Shown piece after piece: positions 20,501-30,600 of a stretch of 64,000 nt of DNA. The notes below the pieces were generated by a model, which saw nothing but the letters and a program-made list of their open reading frames with translations, was not told the DNA's origin and ran no database searches. The translations under genes were made by a program, and so were the position numbers. Within the stretch, counting starts at the first letter, position 1. Each line of letters begins with the position of its first letter. The DNA lies in NCBI RefSeq assembly GCF_947623445.1, contig NC_135248.1, positions 310,001 through 374,000 of the forward strand, given 5' to 3'. The DNA comes from Clavelina lepadiformis. Taxonomy: Eukaryota; Chordata; Ascidiacea; Aplousobranchia; Clavelinidae.

Positions 20501-22879
20501 GCAACGGTTTTGGCATTTATCAGAACCGACAAAAAAATTCGCCGACACCCCGCAAAAATGTTGGGCACCAAAGATGCCGAAGAAAAATTTCACGACAAAA
20601 CTTTTATTGCATTTTACAGCGCGGTGTAAAATGATAGCCTAAGCGAAGTGAGCATGCATTACGAGCTGGTGGGCATGCATTACAAACTAGGTTGCAGCTA
20701 TTTGTAAAAAGAACATGCAAAATCCACTTACCAGTGAAGAACGGGTCTGTAGGGATTGTTGAAACACGTCGTGTCCACGTCGGTTGTCACCAAAATGCGG
20801 AGGATGCTGCTTGTCTTAACTTACACTATTCGGTCTTAGTTTACCTGCCGAATTAATGATCTGACTCCGTGGTTGCGTGCGGTTAGAAATCTCTAACCTT
20901 AACGTGTTACTACTGTTACTAGCCGAAAGCTATTACGATTAACAGATATAGTTTATCAGAAACAATCCTTTATTGTAGGAACTGTACAGGTTCCGATTAT
21001 TATGACACAAGCACAACCTTAGCATTCACCAATTAAAACAAGTATAATAAATTACATTCTAACACGACTGACGTAATACGTTCGTACGATTCGGTATCTC
21101 TCTGTCTCGGCGCTACACGCACAGAAGTTTAAGCTTATAACAGCGTAGAGCGCTTGTGAACGGAAATATTCAACACAAAACACACGCATATTTCAGACTG
21201 TGTGAACGATAAAAGCAAAGCGTTGGCAAATGGGAATTATTTACAGTTAAAACTCGGATGTTATGAAATCACCTGGTAACGTACTAAACGGCGCTTTCAC
21301 ATAAAGTTATTTAGTGCAAGTTTCCAAATATTGCATAACGATTGCAGTTTGTAAAGTTGTGACTGCAGCCGAATTGCATCTGCATTGCAAATATTAAATG
21401 CTAGCTGTAGGTTTATCAATGAACAATGTTTAAATGGCGCATATGTTTCCACAATTGGTATAATGGTATTGGATGTGGCTCCCAAGCCACTACAAATGTT
21501 TAATTGTTGTGTACTCAGTAAGTTTCGCGTCAATCGCTGACCATGCCTGATAATATGCAAGGTATGCGCCCCAAATGCGTCCCATGATCGTCAAAGTCTG
21601 AAACAGCCGGGACGAAAAGCAAATTACGAATTTCTATTTTCACAGAACTTTAGACTTGAGCCGAAATTCCATCTCGGTGCTGGATGAAGACACTTTAATA
21701 CTTTTGCGAAAACTCGAGTCCATAAATCTGAGTCACAATAGTCTCTCCTGCCTAAATAAAGACTTCTTTAAGGCTAGCACGTAAGGAGACGTGACGTGTG
21801 TTTTACATCAACCACTTATGATGACGTCATGAGTTAACTCCCTTGATTTTGTGTAGTCACTTAACTCGGATCCAGTTGAACGATAACCAGCTCAAGCAAC
21901 CGAAAGAAGACTGGTTCCGAGATTTGCTCAAACGGCGACCCCGACCTGGAAAGAATTCAGTTTCGCTTTTGGGGAATCCCTGGATGTGCGATTGCAACAG
22001 CCAGAAATACGAGGTGAGCTTGACGTCGCTTTATCTGTTTGTTATCAACGAATTATGATTATGACTTCATTTCAGGACTTCCTTAATGAGCAAATAAACG
22101 ACGATGAATGGGAAGAAATGCTCGACATCCGGTGCTCGCTTCCTGTCGCGAAAGAAGGAAGAAAAATGTCCTCCCTCTTCGGGGAGTTCGTCGCGTGTCC
22201 GGCAAAGTCCAGCAAAGAGTGCCCCGGACAAATAAACAAAACTCCTCCCGATGAAGACTCCAGGGATCCGATAGTCAGAGAGGTTGGCGCCGATGATGAC
22301 GTAGCTCCGTCTACCCGTCCCTACGTCATCACCACATCCACGACGTCAGCGAGCACGAAAACAACAACTCCGCAAACTCCAGAGGATCAGCCAGTGCTCC
22401 AGGACCAGCCAACAGGGGGACTTTCCCTGAAAAACGCTGTGATCTTAGCTGGGATCATTTATGGAGGAATCGTCGTTTGTGTTGTCTGCACGCTGGTAAC
22501 CAGAGGCTACGTCACTCGCCGATGTAAAGGTAAAGAAAGAGAAAGAAACAATTCCGGAAATGACGATAACCACAGTGGAGTTGGCGACCAACCAGTAGCA
22601 AGATCTTCTCTGACATCTCAAACGGGAACAGATTCGGCGCGAAGTTCATCTATGTCATCACAAAGTACGCTTATCGACCATACCCGCCCCAATTTGTCGT
22701 GGCGGAGATCGCGAATGGACAGCCGGACATTCAGCTACTCCTCCGAAGAGCAGCGCCCCAACAATATGGACGCGATATCGGAGGAAAGTTTCGGCCCCTC
22801 CGAGGGCCAGCAGCATGTCTACTGCAAGTTCCAGGACTCGTCATACTGCCAGCCATTCGAAAGGGTCACTTTGGTGTGA
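11546..22879 (+). CDS. Leucine-rich-repeat type I membrane receptor, interrupted in an intron by an LTR retrotransposon
   Basis: Coding exons are 11546-11589 (or -11595), 11700-11869, 12217-12372, 12453-12684, 21646-21780, 21857-22013 and 22076-22879. Phases agree at every junction and give about 565 aa. The ATG starts a hydrophobic signal peptide (MNTPKLRCLYWLTLL). A short Cys-containing N-cap follows (CSVNWRDMSMWCDDSN), then about six 24-residue LRRs (LRVLNLSGNSL, LEVLDLSNNNI and so on), and an LRRCT cap (NPWMCDCN with later Cys). A Thr-rich stalk, one transmembrane helix (AVILAGIIYGGIVVCVVC) and a ~125-aa Ser-rich tail complete it. There is no TIR, kinase or Ig domain, so it is not a Toll receptor. 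The tail ends VTLV, a class I PDZ-ligand pattern. The exact first donor is uncertain, and the ligand is unknown. The 8.7-kb element lies in intron 12685-21645, antisense. Confidence 0.85.
12763..12766. repeat. Target-site duplication AATG, left
   Basis: AATG immediately precedes the left LTR and recurs immediately after the right LTR at 21495-21498, the 4-bp duplication expected of a Ty3/gypsy-type integrase. Confidence 0.8.
12767..13465 (-). repeat. 3' LTR of the retrotransposon
   Basis: 699 bp, beginning TGTAGTGGC and ending CCTCCGCA on the element's strand (TG...CA). It contains an AATAAA on the minus strand at 12940-12945, a likely polyadenylation signal. Confidence 0.95.
13466..13478 (-). 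promoter_or_regulatory. Polypurine tract
   Basis: GCGGGGGAGGAA on the element's strand directly abuts the 3' LTR. This is the primer for plus-strand DNA synthesis in LTR elements. Confidence 0.8.
13606..13806 (-). CDS. Small open frame between env and the 3' LTR, product not recognised
   Basis: A 66-codon frame starting MSDLVPQISCETK lies downstream of env in an otherwise noncoding ~640-bp stretch. It is of mixed composition with one hydrophobic segment (AAVQATDLLRFFLHL). No homology is recognised. It could be an accessory gene of the element, or chance. Confidence 0.25.
   Translation of the reverse strand: MSDLVPQISCETKIFTMIGATAAVQATDLLRFFLHLRNTTPLGTQAYEQFKSYLKHRLMCETPTNW
14122..16059 (-). 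CDS. Env-like glycoprotein of the LTR retrotransposon
   Basis: The frame continues without a stop from the end of integrase. A Met at 16059 begins a clear signal peptide (MFICLMLSCLCLFSS), giving about 645 aa to a TAA at 14122. The ectodomain is Cys-rich with many N-glycosylation sequons (NCSAT, NETK, NYTL, NGSY). A long hydrophobic membrane segment lies near the C-terminus (ITNPFLSALIFILQLLAMMWAFF), followed by an Arg/Gln/Ser-rich cytoplasmic tail of about 80 aa. This architecture is that of a viral-type fusion glycoprotein. I see no obvious RxRR-plus-fusion-peptide block of the baculovirus-F type found in errantiviruses, so its viral source family is unresolved. It is probably expressed from a spliced RNA. 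The reading frame is unbroken. Confidence 0.75.
   Translation of the reverse strand: MFICLMLSCLCLFSSAEQGNFQQADQEFLLCQRSHSLGLYTFDDDMHCQKQTPFTIHNCSATVFAPELHLQKIPATVCTSQITAWSTMYFFFGSYQKSANTIDAHPPYNQKCTSWNETKVSSNGPLIQSDPAAYSTRNAVQYKYVWPTSASGTVTNDFLFQTTIYYDYVTDTMTSSLGSLASCSIERGYCLTGNRMFIWRVPARINCPPTKPLGSHKMLLHYNSTSLYRVSLPDLGISVHHWRKCSARAKSCYGENIHCDNNNFIFRYQQCTELDRLALFRPNLPRRVSDQTPHSQFSRLLATFDGQQDDLISEALTTFNEENKFLHCQLTKLIGTLYKAVGKIFPTEILSSTLGHQTMGSSFGDFMSRATCHSINGTVLPSLAYHNAFSQRPLILYRDQNGHSQYGQLISDNIVLPGVHLLESYRPARSFVFRVLGHTVLYHNYTLSHEHVQVHQLNLPLSTIHINYNAPDYEKILNELPDSDSFTDLQSLLSSMSEANLLKEKMRHVITSLTTTEETMINGSYVADTFAHAAKQTLLLALSQITNPFLSALIFILQLLAMMWAFFNTIGFIRSSPQHLRYARSLVSRIRAGRQQQQTRDARPQQTQPSPLLRRSRDQPSSSGSSDDAPPAASSRDEFADTHTL
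16831..16833 (-). other. In-frame TGA within the integrase core
   Basis: It lies between the second catalytic Asp and the catalytic Glu. Both sides are in the same frame, so a single substitution is the simplest explanation. Confidence 0.9.
18625..18627 (-). other. In-frame TAG within reverse transcriptase
   Basis: It lies in the fingers region just before a basic RLVIDYK block. The frame is the same on both sides. Confidence 0.9.
19305..20516 (-). CDS. gag of the LTR retrotransposon
   Basis: The frame is open for 403 codons from the Met at 20516; a second Met (MSNENEEQ) near 20396 is an equally plausible start. The capsid-like core includes LPTFWKFNPEAWISHLEHKF, the usual LxxFW-P--W motif of invertebrate gypsy Gag, and helical segments with LLADLTLHG and LPQDVAIALA. 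Near the C-terminus is an atypical zinc-binding-like element, C-x2-H-x7-C/C-x2-SC, instead of a CCHC knuckle; similar endings occur in several animal gypsy elements. It overlaps pol by at least 115 nt, in a frame requiring a -1 shift. No stops interrupt it. Confidence 0.85.
   Translation of the reverse strand: MPKPLPTLRKVTSLPGKAKSEYHISTRLTPRPVEAIQNTTMSNENEEQSAEPSSDEAAGSSGLGADRQELISARTQDTTSRNDLFSHVKLPTFWKFNPEAWISHLEHKFSLYRIASQTNRYLLAVEAIPATDLALLRLPSASAQDCYDILINEILRNFDKREDHLDFLLADLTLHGQSPKHLMRELMSAVGQENLTPPVVKLIRAKFLKALPQDVAIALASVEYENLQSLANKAHELLLLKQPQTSRNNLSLAITNTDGQQHATRSFGPRNPYYANENPANQREASNATWQQRSAHANNGRSHESGNYNVGDREDQRPRGASFTNRRNDRFSNSPATFPKREYQRNSYDGASPGNYPGASRGSDGLCYYHARFGRDARCCHPSCYMWKKQSQATKNAWRSTQQ
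20775..20792 (-). promoter_or_regulatory. Primer-binding site of the retrotransposon
   Basis: Four bases after the 5' LTR the element's strand reads TGGTGACAACCGACGTGG. The opening TGG is complementary to the CCA end of a tRNA. I could not identify which tRNA; the nearby serine tRNA array does not match. Confidence 0.6.
20796..21494 (-). repeat. 5' LTR of the retrotransposon
   Basis: 699 bp, the same length as the other LTR. The two visible differences are C for T at 20897 and T for C near 21446. This LTR would carry the element's promoter, firing toward lower coordinates. Confidence 0.95.
21495..21498. repeat. Target-site duplication AATG, right
   Basis: Matches 12763-12766 on the other side of the element. 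Confidence 0.8.
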
Positions 22880-24340
22880 ACTGTTGATCTCGTACATGAC
22901 GTTTTTGTGATGACGTCACTAAACATCTTCCAAGTAGAGTCCGAGGTTGGGTAAACCAAGTCCACGTCACAGAGGGTAGTATGACATTAAATGTTTCAAA
23001 ATGCCAGGTTATGTCTTGTATGTACCAGCCATGCACTTGTCTAACTTCTCCTCTCGCTAAATGTGCCAAAATCAAGTTCAAACTACTTTGAAGCTTTTAT
23101 CAAAATCTGTCTTTGTTCGGTAAAGATTGTGACAAGGTGATGACGTATCGTACTGTAAACGTGAAGGAAAAATTGCATATAAAGAGTGAAGTTATTACGT
23201 TATCAATGACGTATAAGGTTTTTGCCAAATATGTGTTGACAACATGGCGCTATTTTATATTTTACATTTGTTAAAAAGTTCCGAATGTGCTAATAATCCG
23301 TGAATGTGATTCTCTTCATATACTGTGTTGGTTAAACGTAATGATCAAAAAATCAATGAAAGTTGAATATTACACGGAGATTTTTATGTTTTCTATGCCC
23401 TAACCAGCAATAACCGAATGCAAGTAAATGCCTTGATTTTACAACGCCCTTGTAATGTTTCCAGCTGTTTTTATTTTTACAACTTGTTTGTTTGTATTTT
23501 CGTTTATTTCTAATCCAATCCATGCGCAGTCCACAGCATTTTTAAAAAACGATTTCTTTCTAACAATACACAATAAAATAAAATTCAATTTTAAATTGAG
23601 GCGTATTCTGTTTCCGGATTATCAGAATTTTGACGATTTTATGAATTTCTTTTTATGGTTTTTTCACTCACATCTATACGATGTACAGTTGTACACAGTC
23701 TTTCGAATAGGATTATAAGACGCGGCTTAATGTCGGAATGCTCCACCTAGCAACGAGCTATCTTTGTAACTTTATATTTTTGGGTAACAAGCATAGAAGC
23801 ACCACAGGCTCATGTCAAATTAATGTCATTAATTTGCTCTCTAGTCTTTTTATGCTTTAAATTTTCTAAAGTATAGTTAAAAAGTTGTTAGTCATAGTGT
23901 CTGTAAATAAATAGATTTACTGTTGTTATGACAACAATGTTTTAATATGCAAGATAACCTACATTTTACAATAACTTCAATTAGGGGTTGAGTAAGTCAC
24001 AAAGACAGTCTTTCACATCAAACATTCTAATCAAAAAATTTCAACACTTTCCACATTTTAAGATTAATTTAAATCAGTTTACTGAAAACATTCTAAAACA
24101 AAAAACATATAGCGACTTAAATATGATCTTTATGGAGTTTCTGCCGCAAAGCAAACGTTTTTCTTTTGGTATGGATGTGTTCTCTTCTCGCAGTCAGCTG
24201 ATTTTCCAGGCAATTAAGCACAGCGGGGGTGCGGCGTAACAAAGAAAAACGTCGAGAAATGTATCACTTGTAGAAATACTTAATTTACACGAAATGCACT
24301 TTCTTTAGTATTACAATTATGATGTATACAGGAAGCCAGA
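22880..24340 (+). other. 3' UTR and downstream flank of the LRR gene
   Basis: AT-rich and without a conserved frame. Possible polyadenylation signals occur near 23,572 and 23,905, but the true end cannot be fixed from sequence alone. Confidence 0.4.
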
Positions 24341-24419
24341 TGTTTTTGCTACAAACCTGTCAAAATCCGATCAGTTTACGACGTATAGTTTTCGAGTTAT
24401 TAACGATTGAAAATGTGTG

Positions 24420-24680
24420 TGCGGGGTCGGCCAAGCCTAGTTTTTTTTTAAATTCGCGAGCCTGGTTAGGATAGGGTTAAAGGTAGTGTGACAACCAAAC
24501 CACGTGACTCTGTGTCACGTCATAGCCTACGTGCAGAAAAACATCTGCATCAGAAATGATAATGTGAAGACCTTGATTGAACTGGTTCGGAAATTGGAAA
24601 ACAAATACGTCAGAGGTCAAACTTGGCCAGGATGATGCAACTTTTGAAGAAAAACAACGAACGGACAAAAAAAAGATTTA
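24420..24680 (-). repeat. Dispersed repeat, inverted copy (partners 33,478-33,715 and 6,862-6,900)
   Basis: Read on the minus strand, 24,680 to 24,480 aligns along its length with 33,478-33,715. Shared blocks include GCATCATC.TGGC, CCAGTTCAATC and GAGTCACGTGGTT, with clear but imperfect identity. The adjoining 24,478-24,420 segment matches the flank of the gypsy fragment at 6,862-6,900 (AACCCTAT and AGGCTTGGCC..ACCCCGCACA). It is probably a retroelement LTR or tail fragment. Confidence 0.6.
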
Positions 24681-27660
24681 TGCTAAAAAAGGGGATGGTT
24701 TGGTTGCGAGTCTAAGAGAGTTGATGGGGATACAGTAAAACGAGTGCATTAAAACGTGATTACCTGAATTACATTTGTTGGGCGACTGAAGGCTATAATA
24801 AAAGTGTATTTTGTTGCTGCCGGGGTATTCATTATTTTTGCAGGCGATTTATCAATAGGTAAGTGTACGTTAAATAACATTTACGTATTGATGTAAACCG
24901 AAAAAATCAAACTTCACGGTCAGAAGTGAGAGGGACTCGTATGCTAACCAAGACGATAGCTAAGTCAAATACAGCTATCCATTGTGACGAAACCTAAAGC
25001 GTCATAGTAGAATACGATAATAGACGCATCTTTTCACTTCACTCACGCACGTGTATGTAAAGTTATTAATAGCAAATTTTTGTGTTTTGTTTTCGTGTTT
25101 TTATATTGAGATTATATATTTTTATATTGTTATATTCTTTTGTTTATACTAAGATTTTACAGTTTAAGTGTGTCACTAACGATTTATATACTTGTGGTTT
25201 GAGTGTCTATTTAAGTGATCGTTTGTTGTACGTCATTTTTGCATTATTCACTTGCTAGTTTTTACTTCGTTGGTTTCTGTAAGACATGCGTTATATTCCT
25301 GGGTAAAACATTTATTGATTGTCTACAGTTTTGTGGGAAGGAGGAGAGTGTTACACTTGTTTTTGCCCTGTATCTGTTACGTTTCTCCCTTGCGGCCGAT
25401 TGCGCGTTTCCGTGGTTAATTAACCATCAATTGTCCTCGCTCATATTCTAACAATTATCGCCAGTGTACGCGGTCATTATGACAGATATGTTTGTTGTGT
25501 AATACTTCACACAAGTAATACACAAGCGAATTAAAATTTGTCATAAGCTTACACCACCATGATATTTTTGCAAATTGCCGGTAGCCTAGCAATCTAGGCC
25601 AATATCAGCAAGTAAAACATTTTCTATTGAAGAACATTTTAAACTTCAAGAAACTCGGTCAAAAAAAAACTATTTCCCACAGCTTATCGCCAGAAACATC
25701 CTACCATTTGCACCAACTGATACCCTAAGGGCGGTTCCACTATCTAGATTCTAGGCTATTTAAACGTTAAACACCCTTTAAATACGCAATTGAGCTTTAG
25801 GAATAATGCTTAGCATCGTCTGCGTCATAAAAACGTCTTTCCATTTTATTACTATTTGCCAATCTCACATAATCTTTTCATATGTTGCATTCCACACATA
25901 TGCGCAAGAGCGTTTCTGGTCGCATATGTTGACAAAATGGCAGACCCATACTGGCTTCACTTCTTAAAGCACAAGCGCAAGGTAGTTGGATATCTAGTTA
26001 TTATATATAAGATATCTATGGTTAGTAGCAGCTGCGCAAAGTGCGGCACAGACGGGCGGTCTCACAGCGGCTGCGTGAGATGTTTACAATTCCGCATTCG
26101 CGTTGCATATAATCACCGTTTTGCTAGCGTAGCCCTAGCAGCTATAGCCTGAATTTTTTTGGTTTGTTATTTTGGCATTTTATTGTAGGTGAACTTTAAG
26201 GAGCTAATTAAGAATGAGTTAAGCGATGATTGGATGAAATAATATGAAGCAAGAAAACGAGGACACAGAACTACAAATCCAGCCTGTTGTACTTCAACAG
26301 GTAAAATTTTTCTGCTAATTTTTATCTGGGTTGTGGTTCTTATATGGTTTTTGTAAGCCCCAATTCGATGTGACGTTGTACATTCCTTTAAACTGTAGTG
26401 GAAAGTATGGCACCTGCACAACGAAATTCATCAACGTGCCATACCGGTACATCTTCACACCGATTTATAACACAGTAATAAACAAGGAAAACCTGATTGC
26501 TTGAACTCCAATTTATTATGAATAGACAAAGGATTGAGGCTAAGGTGCACACCATCAAACCAAAATTTGCATCATTGCGCGCACTATTTTTCATCAAAAA
26601 CAGCCGTACTTTCTTGTCAGGCCTTTAAACCAACTTGGTTGACTAGGAATCTCATAGTTTCTGTGTTATCTCATTTGTGATTAGAAATATTGCTTTAGGT
26701 AGGTTGGGAATAATTTTGCTTTGGTGAGATTTTTATTTTCTTCTTGACCATGAATAATTAAATATATAAATGGCATTCTGAATTTGATTCTTAAAATTAT
26801 ATTAAGTGTGTGTATCCAGTTTGTTAATTAAAACATATATTAACAACTGTCATGTTTCCTGAGCATAGCAAAAGCTGTTTTAGAAACTCACATAACCATG
26901 AAAGCGCTGATACTTCTGTGATATGACTAGTTAGCATGAAACTCTTTGTTTTTTGTTGCTTTTGTTGTTGTTGCATCAAATCAAAGTTAGAAGAAGTTGA
27001 TCCCACTTATCAAAGTGACAGTTTGAATCAGTAAGAGCAAGGCTTTGATTTGAACACTTTCAAGTTTTGTACCTATATTGTTCGGCAAGGTATGACAACT
27101 CATAATCCGCTACCATAGACATCAGGTTTAAAAAAAATTTTGCTTTTGCAACAATGCCACAACAGTTGTTTGACACTTTTTGCCGGCGCCAAGTTGTGTT
27201 TGACTGTGTTCGGTGGTTGTAGTGGTTTTGTCCAACTTCACACTTTTGCTAAAAGTTTCTAAAAATTGCGCAAAATGATCTTATTATCTTGCGTCAGAAC
27301 ATAGATATCTGCTTGACACTGTAAAGTGATGTTGTTTATTTCTGCCAGTGCTCACATAATGCGCTCTATGCAAAGTGCCTACTCCTGTTCAGTGCTTTTG
27401 GCGAAAGTGAACAGTTCAACTTTTGGGCAAGAACCAAACCGTATTGTTAAGCAAAAAGAAGTAATAAAAGTGCATACTGTAGGAAAATGCTGAAAGGCAA
27501 ACTCGCTAACCAAACATCGAGCAAAGAGTGGAGTAACCAGTGCAGGGATTGTGCAAAGACTTTTCTCTGTCCGTGATAAACATTCTGGTACTGTGCCAGT
27601 TGACATATTTTGCTGGAAATATTTTGTTATAAATATGATCATTGCTATGGCGATAGATTG
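24681..27660. other. Intergenic interval upstream of UVRAG; no gene recognised
   Basis: Only short frames without recognisable domains were found. A palindromic ATATCTAG...AAGATATC stretch near 25,990-26,020 is the only local structure noticed. A noncoding first exon of UVRAG could lie here. Confidence 0.5.
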
Positions 27661-30600
27661 ATGAGTAAATCCTTTCAGCGTCGCATTCGACACATCTCAT
27701 CGATATGCGCAAGGAACCTTACAATTGCCCCTTCGTCGCCGAATGAGTCACATGATACACCACACGAGGGCCCGCTTCTATATTTCACGCTCCACACAAG
27801 TGATACCACATCTGGGGGGAAAGGTAAAAGGAAAATATTAATTAGTTGAAATTGTGTTTTCTTGTGCAACATTCGTGCCAAGCCTTTAAGTTTCAGAACA
27901 TTGTTTTGATTGGAAGAGGAAGACAGTTAAGTTGAACCTACTCACCATCTCCGTGTTGATTAAATTGTATTTGGTGATTCATCACAAGCACACAACAACA
28001 TGTGCTGCAGTTTATTGAGCTATATGTGCTTTTTATACGCCCATGATGGGAAATGATTTTCATTGATGTATGATTTAATTTCAGAGGAGATATTTAAGAG
28101 CGAAAAGGTTAACTACAGCGCCAATCCAACGTGGCCCAGTTTCAGCGCTCGTTCTGTCAAGTTCTCTCATCTGACAAGTGAGTATCAAATAGAGCTCCGC
28201 GGTTGCATATGGTCAGCTAGGACATGTTTCTTGCATGTGGTCAGCTAGGATGTCTTTGCAGGTTTTACAGTTCGTTTATGGATCGGCAACGAAGGAACCT
28301 ACATGCCAGCTCTGCAGTGGGAAATATTCCTTCACCAGCTTCACTGCATAGGACAAACAGTAAGTTACCGGTGACGTCACACCCTCGATGATGTCACACC
28401 ATCGATGATGTAATGCCATGTTATTATTGTTGTTGATATCAGACTCTTTGAGCACTTGCTACAACCGCAGCAATTTTAAATGCTATGAAAGCTACAAACA
28501 TCATTGTTATAGAACAAGGGTTGGCAACCTACGGGCCGGATCCGGCCCGCCATGCGAAATCGTCCGGCCCGAGACATATTAATTAGTTATCACAATAATA
28601 CGGCCCGCCCTTTCTTATTGAGTTTCAAACTGCAGCGTTAGCACTGTTTGAAAAAATTGTAGTATTGTTACGCCATAAGTACGTCGTACTAGTCTAATGT
28701 TACGCCATAAAACTGGTGCGAAGGCGGTAGACTAGTATCTCGTACTAAGTACGAGATTGTTTGTAGAGTAGACTAGACTAGTCGTTATAGATACAAAGAG
28801 AGATGCCATGTCACATTAATGCTGTGTTGTTGTAGTGTGAAAACATATATTTTGCTCTTTTTGTGATTGGTATGATTGAGATTGCAGCAATGTAGCGTAA
28901 TATACTCAAGTGAGTGTGAATTATAGTATTAATGAAATTTCCGGCCCGACAAAGAGTTGTACACTCGACATTTGGCCCGTGACTAGCAAAAGGTTGCCGA
29001 CCCCTGTTATAGAACAATGACCATAGTTGAAAACTCAGTTGCTTGGTTGTCAAACACGGCAGATTTCTTGTTGTTCTGGTAATCAAGTCTTGAGTGAAAA
29101 AGTGTGATGGCAGCATATTCCAACAAACGTGCAAAAGTTTTGTGGGGAGCGTGTAAAAGAGGCAATTTTAAACCTCGTTGTTGAAAAAATCTCCCCTCAA
29201 CATAATCATATATAGTGCGGTGCTTGGGGGAGGTTAAGTTAATGTCATCTTGGTCAGCTTCATTCCGATATGATCACCTTCCACTCAAACGCTGTCGCTC
29301 TCACCCTGCATGGGTTGTACTACGCCCCGCCGACTTCCGTCACCACCAGCCCCAAGCTCACTATACTGCCACCTTGTGATGAGAAGGATGCAAAAAGCTC
29401 GTATCATGTCTTTGCTCTACGGAGGTAGGTGTTGTCTATGAATGACTGTACTTGTTGTGTCACAAAACTTCCGTATCATCTCACCGAGTCATTTGCTTCT
29501 TGCCCAGGATATTATCGTGCAGGGTGGCCACGTCTCAGTGCAGGAGGAATGTTGTTTCTGTTCGAAAGCTGATAAAAAATTTAATCATCCGCCGCAGGGA
29601 AACCTCACAACTGGTTCGTTCCTTCTGTGTATTGTCCGGATTAACTAAGAAGCTCCAGCCAGACTTTATTTGAACTTTGTAAGAAAATGAAATTAAATTT
29701 CCAGGAAGTGGAAGTGGAAGATCTTCAGGCGAGAGTAACTCATCTTCGGGATCTTCTTCAGCAGGAGAAGTTGCAACTTTCCAATGAGAGGGAGTTGGCC
29801 AGGAAAGCAAAGTGGAATCTCCAGCAGCAAGGTAGCTCATGTTTTTGCTTAAATATATGTTTTCAGTTAACACGCAGCTTATGACCTCAATGACCCTCTT
29901 TACATGTGCAAGCCTCGGTGAAGCGAAGCGTGGCACGCGAGGAAAAATTTCTGCTCACTTTGATACTTATTTACAAGAATTAAGTTCTGGCGGATTTGAA
30001 AGCGTGTCGAGGTGCAACCCCAACACAGTGCAGGCAACCGAAGCCTCAAATATGATACATTGCTAAAATTTTCAAACGTCAACGACTTTTTTTTTAATAA
30101 AGTCAGCTTTAGATCAGCAATATACCTCGAAATGAGTTCCTACAATGCGATAAAAAAGCGATAAGATAAATAGTTTAAGTGTTTTGGACATGCTAAAGTA
30201 ATTTAGTGTTTAAAACTTCGCATGAATTCTCTATTTATGTTCTGTCTCTTTACTAACCAAATAAATTATCAATAGTTCGTGATATTGGGGTTTAAAAGTC
30301 GCAACCCTGTTTCCAAGCGAGTTACCCCACGTCATTTATGTGGGTCGAGTTGATGTGCTCAGAAAGACACAGGATTTTGCTTTTTTATAATTTTTGGAAC
30401 CAAAGAAAAGCGAGTTAGCGACAACTCGCTTGAAGTCTCCATGTACAAAGGGTTACTGCAACAATAGGTTGGAATACTTAAGTTATTTTTGTCTTGGAAA
30501 AATTTAAACTGAAAGTCAAATAACACCGGATCAACTTGTACTCCAACTAGAGGCAGATCTGACGTCTCGGCAGGAGAACTTGAAACAGGACCGAAGTTCA

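Larger units (their letters stand above)
12767..21494 (-). mobile_element. Complete env-bearing Ty3/gypsy-type LTR retrotransposon (8,728 bp)
   Basis: Two 699-bp LTRs bound the element. It reads on the minus strand, in the order primer-binding site, gag, pol (protease, reverse transcriptase, RNase H, integrase), env-like frame, polypurine tract. Integrase lies after RNase H, which places it with Ty3/gypsy and retroviruses and not Copia. The LTRs differ at only two positions by eye, and the AATG duplication is perfect, so insertion is recent. gag to pol requires a -1 frame change in an overlap of at least 115 nt (19305-19419). pol, integrase and env share one frame, broken by a TAG and a TGA. 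It sits antisense in an intron of the LRR receptor gene. Confidence 0.95.

Noticed and set aside
20775-20792. Use of the local serine tRNA as the retroelement primer
   Set aside because: The primer site complement ends GGTTGTCACCA, while the array's tRNAs would end CGACAACG plus CCA; they do not match.
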